This document shows, in pieces, positions 39,011 to 48,300 of a DNA stretch of 64,000 bases. The stretch spans positions 173,959-237,958 of the forward strand of contig JAGHZR010000004.1 of assembly GCA_017745295.1 (NCBI GenBank), in the 5' to 3' direction. The first letter of the stretch is position 1. Every line of letters starts with the position of its first letter. This DNA comes from Novosphingobium sp. Its GTDB lineage: Bacteria > Pseudomonadota > Alphaproteobacteria > Sphingomonadales > Sphingomonadaceae. Made by a program: the position numbers and the translations under genes. Below the pieces are notes generated by a model, which saw only the letters and a list, made by a program, of their open reading frames with translations, did not search any database and was not told the origin of the DNA.

Positions 39011-39048
39011 TTTCGATGTGATGCCCATATGAACCGATCACATCGAAA
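39011..39048. promoter_or_regulatory. 12-bp inverted repeat upstream of ribBX
   Basis: TTTCGATGTGAT and ATCACATCGAAA are perfect inverted repeats separated by 14 bp, centred about 40 bp before the ribBX start and just after the enoyl-CoA hydratase stop. There is no T run, so an operator is more likely than a terminator. The HTH-bearing RibBX is an obvious candidate ligand. Confidence 0.6.
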
Positions 39049-39049
39049 T

Positions 39050-39853
39050 TCAAGTGCCCTTGAAGATCGGCTTGCGCTTTTCCAGAAAAGCCTCGACCGC
39101 TTCGGTGTGGTCGTCGGTCGCATGGGCGGCGGACTGCATGGCGGCGGCCATTTCGAGCAGGGTGGCGAGGTCGCTGCGCCGTCCTTCCCAGAGCAGGCGC
39201 TTGGTCATGCGCACGGCGTGGGGCGGATTGGCGGCGATGCGGCGGGCGAGGGCGCGGGCTTCGTCCATCAGCAGGTGGTCCGGCACGACCTTGGAGACGA
39301 GGCCGCAGGCGAGGGCCTCCGCCGCATCGATCATGTCGCCGGTAAGGGCCATTTCTGCGGCCTTCGACCAGCCGACGACGCGTGGCAGCAGCCAGGAGCC
39401 GCCGTCGCCCGCGATCAGGCCGATCTTCACGAAGCTCTCGGCAAAGCGCGCGCTCTCCCCGGCGATGCGCAGATCGCACATGCAGGTGAGGTCGCAGCCC
39501 GCGCCCGCCGCCGCGCCGTTGACGGCGGCGATCACCGGCACTTCGAGCGCCGCGAAGGCGAGCGGCAGGCGCTGGATGCCGCGCTTGTAGTTGAGCCGCG
39601 TGCGGGTCGGCACGCCGCCGTTGACGTTGCCGCCGGGCTTCATCTCGTTGATGTTGCCGCCCGAGGAGAAGCCCTTGCCCGCGCCGGTCAGGATCGCCAC
39701 GCGCGCCGCCGGGTCGCTGTCGAGCCGTTCGAGCGCGCCGAGCAGGGCTTCGATCACTTCGGGGTCGGAGATCGGATTGCGCATGTCCGGGCGGTTCAAC
39801 GTGAGGGTGACGATGCCTTCCGCGTCGATTTCATAGAGTACCGCTTCGTCCAT
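39050..39853 (-). CDS. enoyl-CoA hydratase/isomerase family protein
   Basis: 267 residues from ATG 39851-39853, which follows GAGAAGG; a longer in-frame start at 39928 runs through the terminator of the SDR gene. Crotonase fold with oxyanion-hole segments AILTGAGKGFSSGGNINEM and AVNGAAAGAGCDLTCMCDLRIA. The second segment carries the typical Glu position as Asp/Ser-type residues, so the reaction could be hydration or isomerisation; the exact substrate is unknown. Probably fatty-acid or aromatic-compound degradation. Confidence 0.88.
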   Translation of the reverse strand: MDEAVLYEIDAEGIVTLTLNRPDMRNPISDPEVIEALLGALERLDSDPAARVAILTGAGKGFSSGGNINEMKPGGNVNGGVPTRTRLNYKRGIQRLPLAFAALEVPVIAAVNGAAAGAGCDLTCMCDLRIAGESARFAESFVKIGLIAGDGGSWLLPRVVGWSKAAEMALTGDMIDAAEALACGLVSKVVPDHLLMDEARALARRIAANPPHAVRMTKRLLWEGRRSDLATLLEMAAAMQSAAHATDDHTEAVEAFLEKRKPIFKGT

Positions 39854-39908
39854 GCGCTTCGATCCTTCTCCGTTTGCCGGAGGGCTTAGCAGGTTGACGC
39901 ATAGGTAA

Positions 39909-39936
39909 AAGGGTGGATCTCGCGACATCCACCCTT
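39909..39936 (-). terminator. terminator after the SDR gene
   Basis: AAGGGTGGAT and ATCCACCCTT are perfect 10-bp arms around an 8-base loop; on the minus strand the stem is followed by TTACC after CCCTT, 17 bases after the SDR stop. Confidence 0.8.
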
Positions 39937-39952
39937 GTGAGGGAATGGGGGA

Positions 39953-40795
39953 TCAGGCGGGTTGCTTGCTCATCATCCGGGAAATATCGACCTGTCCGGT
40001 AGCGAGGCCGCCCATGAAGCCGCCGTCCACCGGCATGACGATGCCGTTGACGACGCCTGCGAGCCGGGAATTGATGAGCACCAGCGGCCCGGCCTGTTCT
40101 TCCGGCGTGGTGTAGCGGCCGAGCGGTTCGGCAGCGGCGTCCACCACGTCCTTGCCCGAAGTCGCATGGAAGGTCGCCATCATCGGCGTCTGGGTGGGCG
40201 AGGGCAGCGAGCAGTTGATGCGGATGCCCTGCTTGATGAGCCGCGCCCCCATGAGCTGCGTCCAGACGATCACCGCCTCCTTCGAGAAGGCATAGCCTTC
40301 CGCCACCTGATCGGGGTTGGCCTCGCACCAGGCGAGACCGGCGTCGAAGCCCTGCGTGGCGAGGAGCTGCATGTGCACCGGGATGCGGCGGCTCCAGCCC
40401 AGGCCGCCGGTGGAGGCGATCGAGACCACGGCGCCGCCTTCGCCCATCAACGGCATGACCCGGTCGGTGAGATGGCGCGTGCCGAGGAAGTTGACCTTGA
40501 TGACGTCGAGCGGCGGGAAGCCGCCGCCACCGGGCAGTCCCGCGCAGTTGAACAGGGCATCGATCCTGCCGCCGACACCGGCTACCGCCGCTTCGATCGT
40601 GGCCGGATCGCGCAAGTCGATCTGCGTGAAGGAGGCCATCGGAACGGCGCTTTCGCGAAAGTCGAAGCCATGCACTTCGGCGCCGAGATCAACCAGCATG
40701 CGCGCCGTCGCCTCGCCCATGCCGGAGAAGCATCCGCTGACGATCACGCGCTTGCCCCTATATCCCAGAACGTCGTACCCCAGAACGTCGGTCAT
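39953..40795 (-). CDS. short-chain dehydrogenase, 3-alpha-hydroxysteroid dehydrogenase-like
   Basis: 280 residues from ATG 40793-40795. Rossmann motif VSGCFSGMGEAT (Gly at 21, 25 and 27), FNCAGLPG, catalytic Ser in SIAST and YAFSK (Tyr-x-x-x-Lys). The SGCFSGMG opening and the insertion between the Ser and Tyr resemble 3-alpha-hydroxysteroid dehydrogenase/carbonyl reductase of Comamonas. The real substrate is unknown. The N-terminus repeats DVLGYDVLGY, from a short DNA duplication at 40768-40792. An upstream in-frame start at 40909 is less likely. Confidence 0.87.
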   Translation of the reverse strand: MTDVLGYDVLGYRGKRVIVSGCFSGMGEATARMLVDLGAEVHGFDFRESAVPMASFTQIDLRDPATIEAAVAGVGGRIDALFNCAGLPGGGGFPPLDVIKVNFLGTRHLTDRVMPLMGEGGAVVSIASTGGLGWSRRIPVHMQLLATQGFDAGLAWCEANPDQVAEGYAFSKEAVIVWTQLMGARLIKQGIRINCSLPSPTQTPMMATFHATSGKDVVDAAAEPLGRYTTPEEQAGPLVLINSRLAGVVNGIVMPVDGGFMGGLATGQVDISRMMSKQPA

Positions 40796-40979
40796 CTTTC
40801 GTGTCCTCTTCCCGCCGCGCGAATAATGTCGTGCCTTAGCTAGTCCGAGACCGACCGTCGCTTCAACTCTTGCGGGGGCTGATCGCGGGCGCGATGCCGC
40901 GCACGTCATCGTCCGTCAGGATCCTCGCCATGGCTGGCAGGGCTTGCTACGCGCGATCCGTCGACTTCGAGGAGGGGCT

Positions 40980-41813
40980 ATGGCGAGCGAGCGGAACACC
41001 GGAAAGGCAGGCCCGGCAACGGAAGTGGTGGCGGCCGTGATGGGGCAAGTCCGTTCGGCGCTGGCGGGCGCTCGCCATCGCCCCGTCGTGGTCGGACTGT
41101 GCGGATCGCAAGGCTCCGGCAAGACGACGCTGGCGGGGGCCGTGCTCGCTGCCTGCGCGCGCGAGGGTCTGGAATCCGCTACCCTGTCGCTCGATGACCT
41201 CTATCTTGCCCGCGCTGAACGGCAGGAACTTGCCCGCACGGTTCACCCCCTGCTGGCGACGCGCGGCGTGCCGGGCACGCATGACGTGGCACTTGGGCTG
41301 GATACGTTGGACATGCTCGAAAGCGGGATGCCCGTGGCGCTGCCGCGTTTCGACAAGGGCGCCGATGATCGCCTGCCGGAACGGGAATGGCCGATCGTCG
41401 GTCCCGATCTCCAGGTCCTGATCCTCGAAGGCTGGTGCCTTGGCGCCTTCCCGCAGCCTGCGGATGAGCTCGTGCGTCCGATCAATGCGCTGGAAGCCGG
41501 GGAGGATTTGGACGGTCGGTGGCGTCGCTATGCCAATGACATGCTCGGCGATGCCTATCAGCGGCTGTTCGCGCGGATCGACCGTCTGGTCCTGCTCGCG
41601 GCGCCGGGCTTCGAGGTCGTCCACGACTGGAGGCTGGAGCAGGAGCGCGAACTCGCTGCCGGTGGCGGCGCGCGGGTCATGGACGAGGCCGGGATCGCCC
41701 GCTTCATTGCCCATTACGAGCGCCTGACCCGCTGGATCCTGAAGGAAATGCCGCCGCGCGCCGATCTGCTGATCCGCCTCGACGCGCGGCGATGGCCCGT
41801 GGTGATCGGTTAG
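40980..41813 (+). CDS. D-glycerate 3-kinase-like P-loop kinase
   Basis: 277 residues from ATG 40980, preceded by GAGGAGG (the frame is open to TTG 40944). P-loop GSQGSGKTT at 42-50, LSLDDLYLARAERQ, the HPLLATRGVPGTHD stretch and LILEGWCLGAFPQP are typical of the plant GLYK / yeast YGR205w family related to uridine and pantothenate kinases. It probably phosphorylates glycerate or a similar small hydroxy acid. The stop overlaps the convergent stop of the YihY gene. Confidence 0.85.
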   Translation: MASERNTGKAGPATEVVAAVMGQVRSALAGARHRPVVVGLCGSQGSGKTTLAGAVLAACAREGLESATLSLDDLYLARAERQELARTVHPLLATRGVPGTHDVALGLDTLDMLESGMPVALPRFDKGADDRLPEREWPIVGPDLQVLILEGWCLGAFPQPADELVRPINALEAGEDLDGRWRRYANDMLGDAYQRLFARIDRLVLLAAPGFEVVHDWRLEQERELAAGGGARVMDEAGIARFIAHYERLTRWILKEMPPRADLLIRLDARRWPVVIG

Positions 41814-42892
41814 GACTCGGCCTCACGGCGCACTTGCTCGGCCCGGCGGCGCTTGTTGCGTTCCAGTTCGGAGGCGGAAGGTACGCGGTTGTCCATTAGG
41901 TCGGCCAGCACCGCGCCGCGTTCTCCGGCGGGCAGTGTCGGCCCGGTGGTGGTGTCGCAGAAGGTCTGCCGCTCGATCTCGGCATTGACGAGCGCACCCA
42001 GCAGTACGCCATAGGCCGAGAGATACAGCCACATGAGGAACACTACGATGGCCGACAGCGAGCCGTAAGTGGCGTTGTAGTCGCTGATGTAGGCGACATA
42101 GAGCGAAAAGCCGAACGAGACGGCGATCCACAGCAGCGTCGCCAGCAGCGAGCCGGGCGCCAGCCAGCGCCATTTCGCCGGACGCCGGTCCGGCCCATAG
42201 CGCATGATGAGCGCGAAACCGGCGCTGCCAAGGGCGACGGCGGCGATCCAGGTCAGCCACTTGAACAGGACCTCGGTAGCATCGCCCAGGAACACGCTGG
42301 TCTGGGTCTGGAGCCAGGCGAAGACGCCGCCGGAAAGCACGCCGGTCAGGGCGATGCACACGGCGGAGACGGTCAGCCCCACCGCGCGAAAAGTGAGGGC
42401 GATGGTGCCGCGCGTCTCGCGTTCCTCGTTGATGATGTTGAGCGCGCTCATCATGCCGTTCGCCGCGCGCATGCCGCCAAATATCGCAAAGAAGAGGGCG
42501 ATCAGCAGCGCGAATCCGGTGACGCCGCGACTGGTCGTGACGATCTGCACCAACTGTTGCTCCAGCATCTTCGCGACTTCCGGAGGGACCACTTCGACGA
42601 TGCTCTGCATCTGCGAATGGACGCTCTCCACATTGCCGAACAGCCCGTAGATCATCACCGTGGCGCCGATCAGCGGGGTGAGGGCGAGGAAGCAGTAAAA
42701 GGCCAGACCGCCCGCCAGCAGGCCGAGTTCGTGGAAACCACTCATCACGTAAACGCGCTTGAGGATCTTCCACCAGGCTTTTCCCGGAATTTGCCAGGGC
42801 GCATTTGCGTCGGTTCCGGGCTGATTTGGCGTAGAGGGTGTAGACATCTTGTCCTTGGCTGTTGACGCCGGGGAGGCTTCGTCGGATTTCAT
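41810..42892 (-). CDS. YihY/BrkB family inner-membrane protein
   Basis: 360 residues with six hydrophobic segments between about 60 and 300. The family signatures GLAFYCFLALTPLIGATVMIYGL, and the C-terminal MWLYLSAYGVLLGALVNAEIERQT, are clear. It was once called RNase BN in error; function remains uncertain. Hydrophilic N- (1-50) and C-terminal (310-360, Arg/Glu rich) tails face the cytoplasm. Its end overlaps the glycerate-kinase-like gene tail to tail. Confidence 0.9.
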   Translation of the reverse strand: MKSDEASPASTAKDKMSTPSTPNQPGTDANAPWQIPGKAWWKILKRVYVMSGFHELGLLAGGLAFYCFLALTPLIGATVMIYGLFGNVESVHSQMQSIVEVVPPEVAKMLEQQLVQIVTTSRGVTGFALLIALFFAIFGGMRAANGMMSALNIINEERETRGTIALTFRAVGLTVSAVCIALTGVLSGGVFAWLQTQTSVFLGDATEVLFKWLTWIAAVALGSAGFALIMRYGPDRRPAKWRWLAPGSLLATLLWIAVSFGFSLYVAYISDYNATYGSLSAIVVFLMWLYLSAYGVLLGALVNAEIERQTFCDTTTGPTLPAGERGAVLADLMDNRVPSASELERNKRRRAEQVRREAES

Positions 42893-42960
42893 CGCTTACC
42901 CACTTGCGGCAGGGAACTTTCGCTGTTGCAATGCGATAGGGTATTCCACGAGGGGGCCTG

Positions 42961-45366
42961 TTGCCCATTCTCGACAGGGGGTGTTACATCGCGCTGCTCA
43001 TGCCTTGGCTAATCAATCAGAAGCCGGCTTGTTCCCTCTCGCTGCGCGACGGTGCGGGACTGGCCACGATTTCACTGCTCCTCGCCCTGTCGGCGAGCCC
43101 TGCCTTCGCGCAAGGGACGAGCACGCGGCCACCTGTCCAGGATTCAGGGGCTGTCCAGAGTGCGCAGGAAACGCCCGAACAGAGCGATCCGGTGCAGGAC
43201 GACCAGGTGCAGGCGGGCAAGCTCGCCGTACCCGCTCCTCCGCCAGATGTCGTGCTGCCTGAAGTGAAGCCGATCATTCCCGACGACGAGTTCAACAGGT
43301 CCATTCCCCGGCTCGATCCGCAGGACGATCCCGAACTCGACAAGCCGCTCGAATCGATCGATGATTTCGAGCGCCGCATGGCGAGCGAGCAGGAAACGGC
43401 CAAGCAGGCTGGCGCTGAGAAGCCAAAGGATGCGAACGCTCAATCTGTCGCCGTGCCCGTGCCGGCAGGTGCTGTTTCCAATGCTTCGGCCGATATCCCG
43501 ATCGGCGATGCCCCGGTGCGAGACGCCGAACTCACTGCGCCGCTGCCGCCGATCGACCAGTTCGAGGTGACCCCGGTCCAGTTCGCCGAGAAGAAGGAAG
43601 ACAACAAGGACGTCGAGGTCGCCTACGAGACCCGGATCGAAGGGCTGGAATCCGCCGACGACGAGACGGGCACCGACTTGCGCAGCGAGTTCCGCTCCCA
43701 TTCGGCGCTGAAGAAGGGCGACGGCAAGGCGGCGAACCTGGCGATGGTCAATGCCCGCCTGAACGAAGACGCCACGCTGATGCAGACGGTGCTGTCCTCC
43801 GAAGGCTGGTATTCGCCGGTCGTGACCACCCGCGTCGAGCGGACTGCCGACGGCACGCAAGGCGCACCGCTGGTTGCCGTTATCAGGGTTAGTCCCGGTC
43901 AGCGCTACAAGTTCTCGGAAATCGTGGTGAAGGCCGATCCCACCGTTCCTTCCGACCTCATCGCGAAAAATCTGGCGCTCAAGGTCGGCGAGCCGATCGT
44001 CGCCGAGCGCGTTCAGGGGGCCGAGGCGCAAGTGGCGGTGGCACTGCCCGAGAACGGCTATGCCTTCGCCAAAGTGGGCGACCGCGACATCCTGCTCGAT
44101 CAGGATACCGGCGAAGGCATCTATACGCTGCCGATCGACGTGGGACCGAGAGGCCGTTTCGGCGGTTTCACGACGTCCGGCGACCTCGCTTTCGATGCCG
44201 AGCATGTCGGCGTTCTCGCCCGTTTCAAGCGCGGCGAACTCTACGACAGCCGCAAGGTGGACGATTTGCGCAAGGCGCTGGTCGCCACGAGCCTGTTCTC
44301 CACCATCACCGTCGAGCCGCGCAAGACCGGCGAGGCAGCGCCGGACGACACCGAATATGTCGAGCTTCACGTCCAGCAGGATGTCGGGCCGCCGCGCACG
44401 ATCGCCGGTTCGCTGGGCTTTGCCGCGGGCGAAGGCATTACCGCGGCTGCGACATGGACCAATCGCAACATGTTCCCGCCGGAAGGCGCGCTGATCGCGA
44501 AAGCCATCGCCGGTACGCGCCAGCAGGGCGCCGGCGTGACCTTCCGCCGTTCCAACGCGGGCAAGCGTGACCGTACTTTCGAACTCGTGGCCGAGGCGTT
44601 CCACAACGACTACGACGCCTACAGCGCCTATACCGGCCGCATTGCCGCCCGTATCGCCCGAGACTCCACGCCGATCTGGCAAAAAAAGTATACTTATGCC
44701 TTCGGTGTCGAGATGCTGGGAACGGCGGAAACCGACTATAACCGCACCACCGGCAATCGCGACCGCAAGCTCTATTACGTCGCGGGCGTAAATGGCCAGG
44801 TCGGCTTCGACCAGACCGACAGCCTGCTCGATCCCACCAAGGGCTACCGCCTGACCACGCTGATCCAGCCGGAAGCGACGGTCCGCAAGGGCTTCGATCC
44901 TTACGTGCGGGCGCGCATCGACGCTTCGGCCTATTACCCCGTAACCGACGGCCTCGTGCTGGCCGGGCGCGTGCGGCTTGGGACGATCCAGGGCGCGGGT
45001 CTGTTCGACATCGCACCGTCGCGGCGCCTCTATGCGGGCGGCGGCGGCTCGGTGCGCGGCTATGCCTATCAGGCGCTGGGCGAGCAGGCTCCCGACGGTA
45101 CGGCCGTGGGTGGACGCAGCCTCAACGAAGGCTCGGTCGAGGCACGTTATCGCTTCGGCAACTACGGCGTCGTCGCATTCGTCGATGCCGGGCAGGCCTA
45201 TCGCCAGACGATGCCGCAGTTCAACAACTTGCGCTACGGCGTGGGCATCGGCGGCCGCTTCTACACCAATTTCGGCCCGGTTCGTCTCGACATTGCGACG
45301 CCGGTCAATCGCCAGCCGGGCGAATCCCGCTTCAATCTCTACGTTTCGATCGGACAGGCCTTCTGA
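42961..45366 (+). CDS. tamA: TamA-type Omp85 outer-membrane protein
   Basis: Outer-membrane half of the TAM system, which helps insert barrel proteins and, with TamB, move lipid to the outer membrane. 801 codons from TTG 42961 (GAGGGGG lies four bases before it), or a shorter protein from ATG 43000. The signal peptide ends SASPAFA-Q. Next come about 160 residues of Pro/Asp/Glu-rich low complexity, then POTRA domains (about 215-440; GQRYKFSEIVVKADPTVPS) and a 16-strand barrel (SVEARYRFGNYGVVAFVDAG, GVGIGGRFYTNFGPVRLDIA). It overlaps tamB by one base. Confidence 0.93.
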   Translation: MPILDRGCYIALLMPWLINQKPACSLSLRDGAGLATISLLLALSASPAFAQGTSTRPPVQDSGAVQSAQETPEQSDPVQDDQVQAGKLAVPAPPPDVVLPEVKPIIPDDEFNRSIPRLDPQDDPELDKPLESIDDFERRMASEQETAKQAGAEKPKDANAQSVAVPVPAGAVSNASADIPIGDAPVRDAELTAPLPPIDQFEVTPVQFAEKKEDNKDVEVAYETRIEGLESADDETGTDLRSEFRSHSALKKGDGKAANLAMVNARLNEDATLMQTVLSSEGWYSPVVTTRVERTADGTQGAPLVAVIRVSPGQRYKFSEIVVKADPTVPSDLIAKNLALKVGEPIVAERVQGAEAQVAVALPENGYAFAKVGDRDILLDQDTGEGIYTLPIDVGPRGRFGGFTTSGDLAFDAEHVGVLARFKRGELYDSRKVDDLRKALVATSLFSTITVEPRKTGEAAPDDTEYVELHVQQDVGPPRTIAGSLGFAAGEGITAAATWTNRNMFPPEGALIAKAIAGTRQQGAGVTFRRSNAGKRDRTFELVAEAFHNDYDAYSAYTGRIAARIARDSTPIWQKKYTYAFGVEMLGTAETDYNRTTGNRDRKLYYVAGVNGQVGFDQTDSLLDPTKGYRLTTLIQPEATVRKGFDPYVRARIDASAYYPVTDGLVLAGRVRLGTIQGAGLFDIAPSRRLYAGGGGSVRGYAYQALGEQAPDGTAVGGRSLNEGSVEARYRFGNYGVVAFVDAGQAYRQTMPQFNNLRYGVGIGGRFYTNFGPVRLDIATPVNRQPGESRFNLYVSIGQAF

Positions 45367-48300
45367 TGTCGGACGATGACACCATGATCCCGGCCGACCA
45401 GCCTGAAACGTCCAGCGATGGCGGAAAGCCGAAGCCCACGGTCTGGCGCCGTGTGCAGATACGCATCCTCAAGACGGTCGTCGGCCTGGTGCTGGGCGTC
45501 GTCGTGCTGGCTGCCGCCGTCATCTTCGGCATCGACACCGGGCCGGGGCACCGTTTCGTGGCCGAGCAGATCGCGGGCCTGCGTTTCGAGAACGGCATGA
45601 GGATCAAGGTCGGGCGCATCGAAGGATCGCTCTACCGGCGCATGACCTTGCGCAATCTCTCGGTCAGCGATCCCAGGGGCGAATTCCTGTTCTCGCCGGA
45701 GATCCATGTCGACTGGCGGCCTTTCGCCTATCTCAGCAACCATGTCGATGTGCGCAGCGCCACGGCGCAGCGCATGATCCTGCGCCGGGTGCCGAAGTTC
45801 AAGCCGACCCCACCCAGCGACGCGCCGCTGCTGCCCGACATCGACGTCGACGTCGGCGAGTTGCGGATCGACCGCTTCATTTCCGAGCCGCCGGTGTCCG
45901 GCAATCGCCGCATCGTCACGATCGACGGCAAGGCGCATATCTCCGACGGCCGCGCGCTGGTCTCGGCCAAGGGCGGCACGATCGCGATCGAAGGCAAGGA
46001 AGGCGGAGACCGCTTCAACCTGCTGCTCGACGCGGTACCCGCGAAGAACCGGCTCGCCATCGATCTCGATCTCAATGCCCCGACCGGCGGCGTGATCGCC
46101 GCATTGGGCGGTCTCAAGCAGCCGCTGACGGTGAAGCTCGGCGGCAAGGGCGACTGGAAGGCCTGGAACGGCAAGCTCGATGCCGGTCTCGGTGGCGGTG
46201 AACTCGCCAAGCTGGACCTCGTCGCGCGCGACGGCACTTTCACGATCAAGGGGCCGACGCAAGTGGCACGGCTCGTCACCGGGCCGACCGCGAGCCTGCT
46301 GGGTCCGATCACCAACCTCGACGTGACCGCCGCGCTCGACCAGCGCCGGGCCAAAGTGACGGGCCGCATCTGGAGCGATGCTTTCAACCTGACGCCGAAC
46401 GGCGTGGTGGACCTGTCGAACAACAGTTTCGACGATCTCAAGCTCGACTTCGCCCTGCTCAAGCCTGCTGCCATCGCGCCCAAGCTCAGCGGTGCCGGGC
46501 TTACTGCCTCGCTCGCGCTGGACGGCGCGTTCACCACGCCCAGGGTTGCCTATCGCATCAATGCCGCGCGCGTGGTGATGAATGACATGGGGCTGGAGCG
46601 CCTGACCGCCAGCGGCGCGGCACGGGTGGATGCGGACAAGATCCTGATCCCGGTCTCCGCGCGCGTCCAGCGCATCACCGGGCTGGACACGGTGGCAGGC
46701 GGTTCGCTCGCCAATGTCCGGCTCGACGGCGACCTCGCCATCGACGGCACCCGCGTCCTTTCCGACAACATGCGCCTGCGCTCCGACCGCATCGACGCCG
46801 GACTGATCCTCGTCGCCGATCTCAGCAAGGGCTTCTACACCGGCGCGATCGACGGCAAGATCGACAACTACCGGCTCGACAGCGTCGGCATCTTCAGCAT
46901 CCGCACGAACATGGACCTTAAGACGGAGGGCAGCGGCTTTGCGCTCGACGGCACCGTGCGCGCACGTTCGACCAAGCTGCTGAACGAGAGCCTCCAGACT
47001 TATCTCGGCGGCAATTTCGCGGCATCCTCGCGTGTTCATTACGGGCCGGACGGTGTCGTGCGCTTCTCCTCGCTGCAATTGAACGCGCCGGACCTCAAGG
47101 TTACGGGCGGGCAGGGGAGCTGGTCCCCGAACGGCCGGATTTCCCTCACCGCGCGCGGCAGTTCGAACCGTTATGGCGCGATCGGGGTGCGGGTGAACGG
47201 CACGATCGCCAATCCCGACGCCCATGTCACCGCCGAGCGGCCGGGCCTCGGCATCGGCCTTGCCAATCTCGACGCGCGGATCACCGGCGCTCGCGGCGGC
47301 TATCGCTTCGACATGACCGGCGACACCGACTACGGCCCGCTCAAGGCCGACGTCTCGCTGGGATTGGGCCAGCAGATGTCGGTGGATGTCAACAGCGCGA
47401 ACCTGTCCGGCGTCGATTTCGCGGGACGCATGGTCCAGACCAAGGCCGGGCCTTTCGCCGGTGAACTCACCGCCAAGGGCAATGGCATCGGCGGCGCCCT
47501 GAAGCTCGATGCCGAAGGCAAGTACCAGGCCGTAGACTTTAATCTTCGCGCGAAGGATGCGGTCTTCCCCGGTGCCGCCAAGCTGACGATCGGCTCGGCC
47601 ATCATCGACGGGCGCGCGGTGCTTTACGACAAGCCCAGCGTCGTCGCCGACGCCCAGCTGGCCGGGACCTCGTTCGGCGCCGTCGACCTTGCCGCCGCAC
47701 GTGTGATCGTTGACTACCGTGACGGACGCGGCAAGGCCAAGGGCCTGATCGAGGGCGTGAGCGGCGTGCCGTTCCGCGTCGGTCTCAACGCCGATCTCAC
47801 CCCCGAACTCTGGCGCGTCGCCTTGCAAGGGCGCGTGCGCGGGCTGGACCTCAAGACCGAGTCTCCGGCGCGGATCGTGCCCAAGGATGGCGGTTACGAA
47901 CTGCTGCCGACCACGATCTCCTTCGGCTCTGGCACGGCGAAAGTCTCTGGCCAGTACGGCGCCGGCATGAAGTTCCAGAGCCGGCTGGAAAACATCGACG
48001 TCGCGCTCGTGAATGCTTTCGTTCCCGGCTATGGCCTCGGCGGCAAGGCCAGCGGCAGCCTCGACTTCGAGCAGGAAAGCGCCACTGCCTTCCCGCGCGC
48101 CGATGCCCGGATGAGCCTGGTGAACTTCACCCGCACCAGTTCCAGCACGGTGAGCCAGCCGGTCGACATCAACTTCGTCGGAAAGCTCCATCCCGACGGC
48201 GGCGAGGCCCACGCGGTGTTCCGCAAGCAGGGCAGCGTGATCGGTCGTCTGGCCGCCACGCTCAATCCGCTGCCTCCGGGCGAAGGCGCCTGGACAACGC

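Noticed and set aside
39011..39048. Terminator after the enoyl-CoA hydratase gene
   Set aside because: The 12-bp inverted repeat has no T tract on the minus strand and a 14-base loop, so an operator is the better reading.
38991..39049. FMN riboswitch before ribBX
   Set aside because: The gap is about 60 bases, too short for the FMN riboswitch, and its conserved core is not seen.
41810..41813. Frameshift or fusion between the glycerate-kinase-like and YihY genes
   Set aside because: They are on opposite strands and simply overlap by a few bases at their stop codons.
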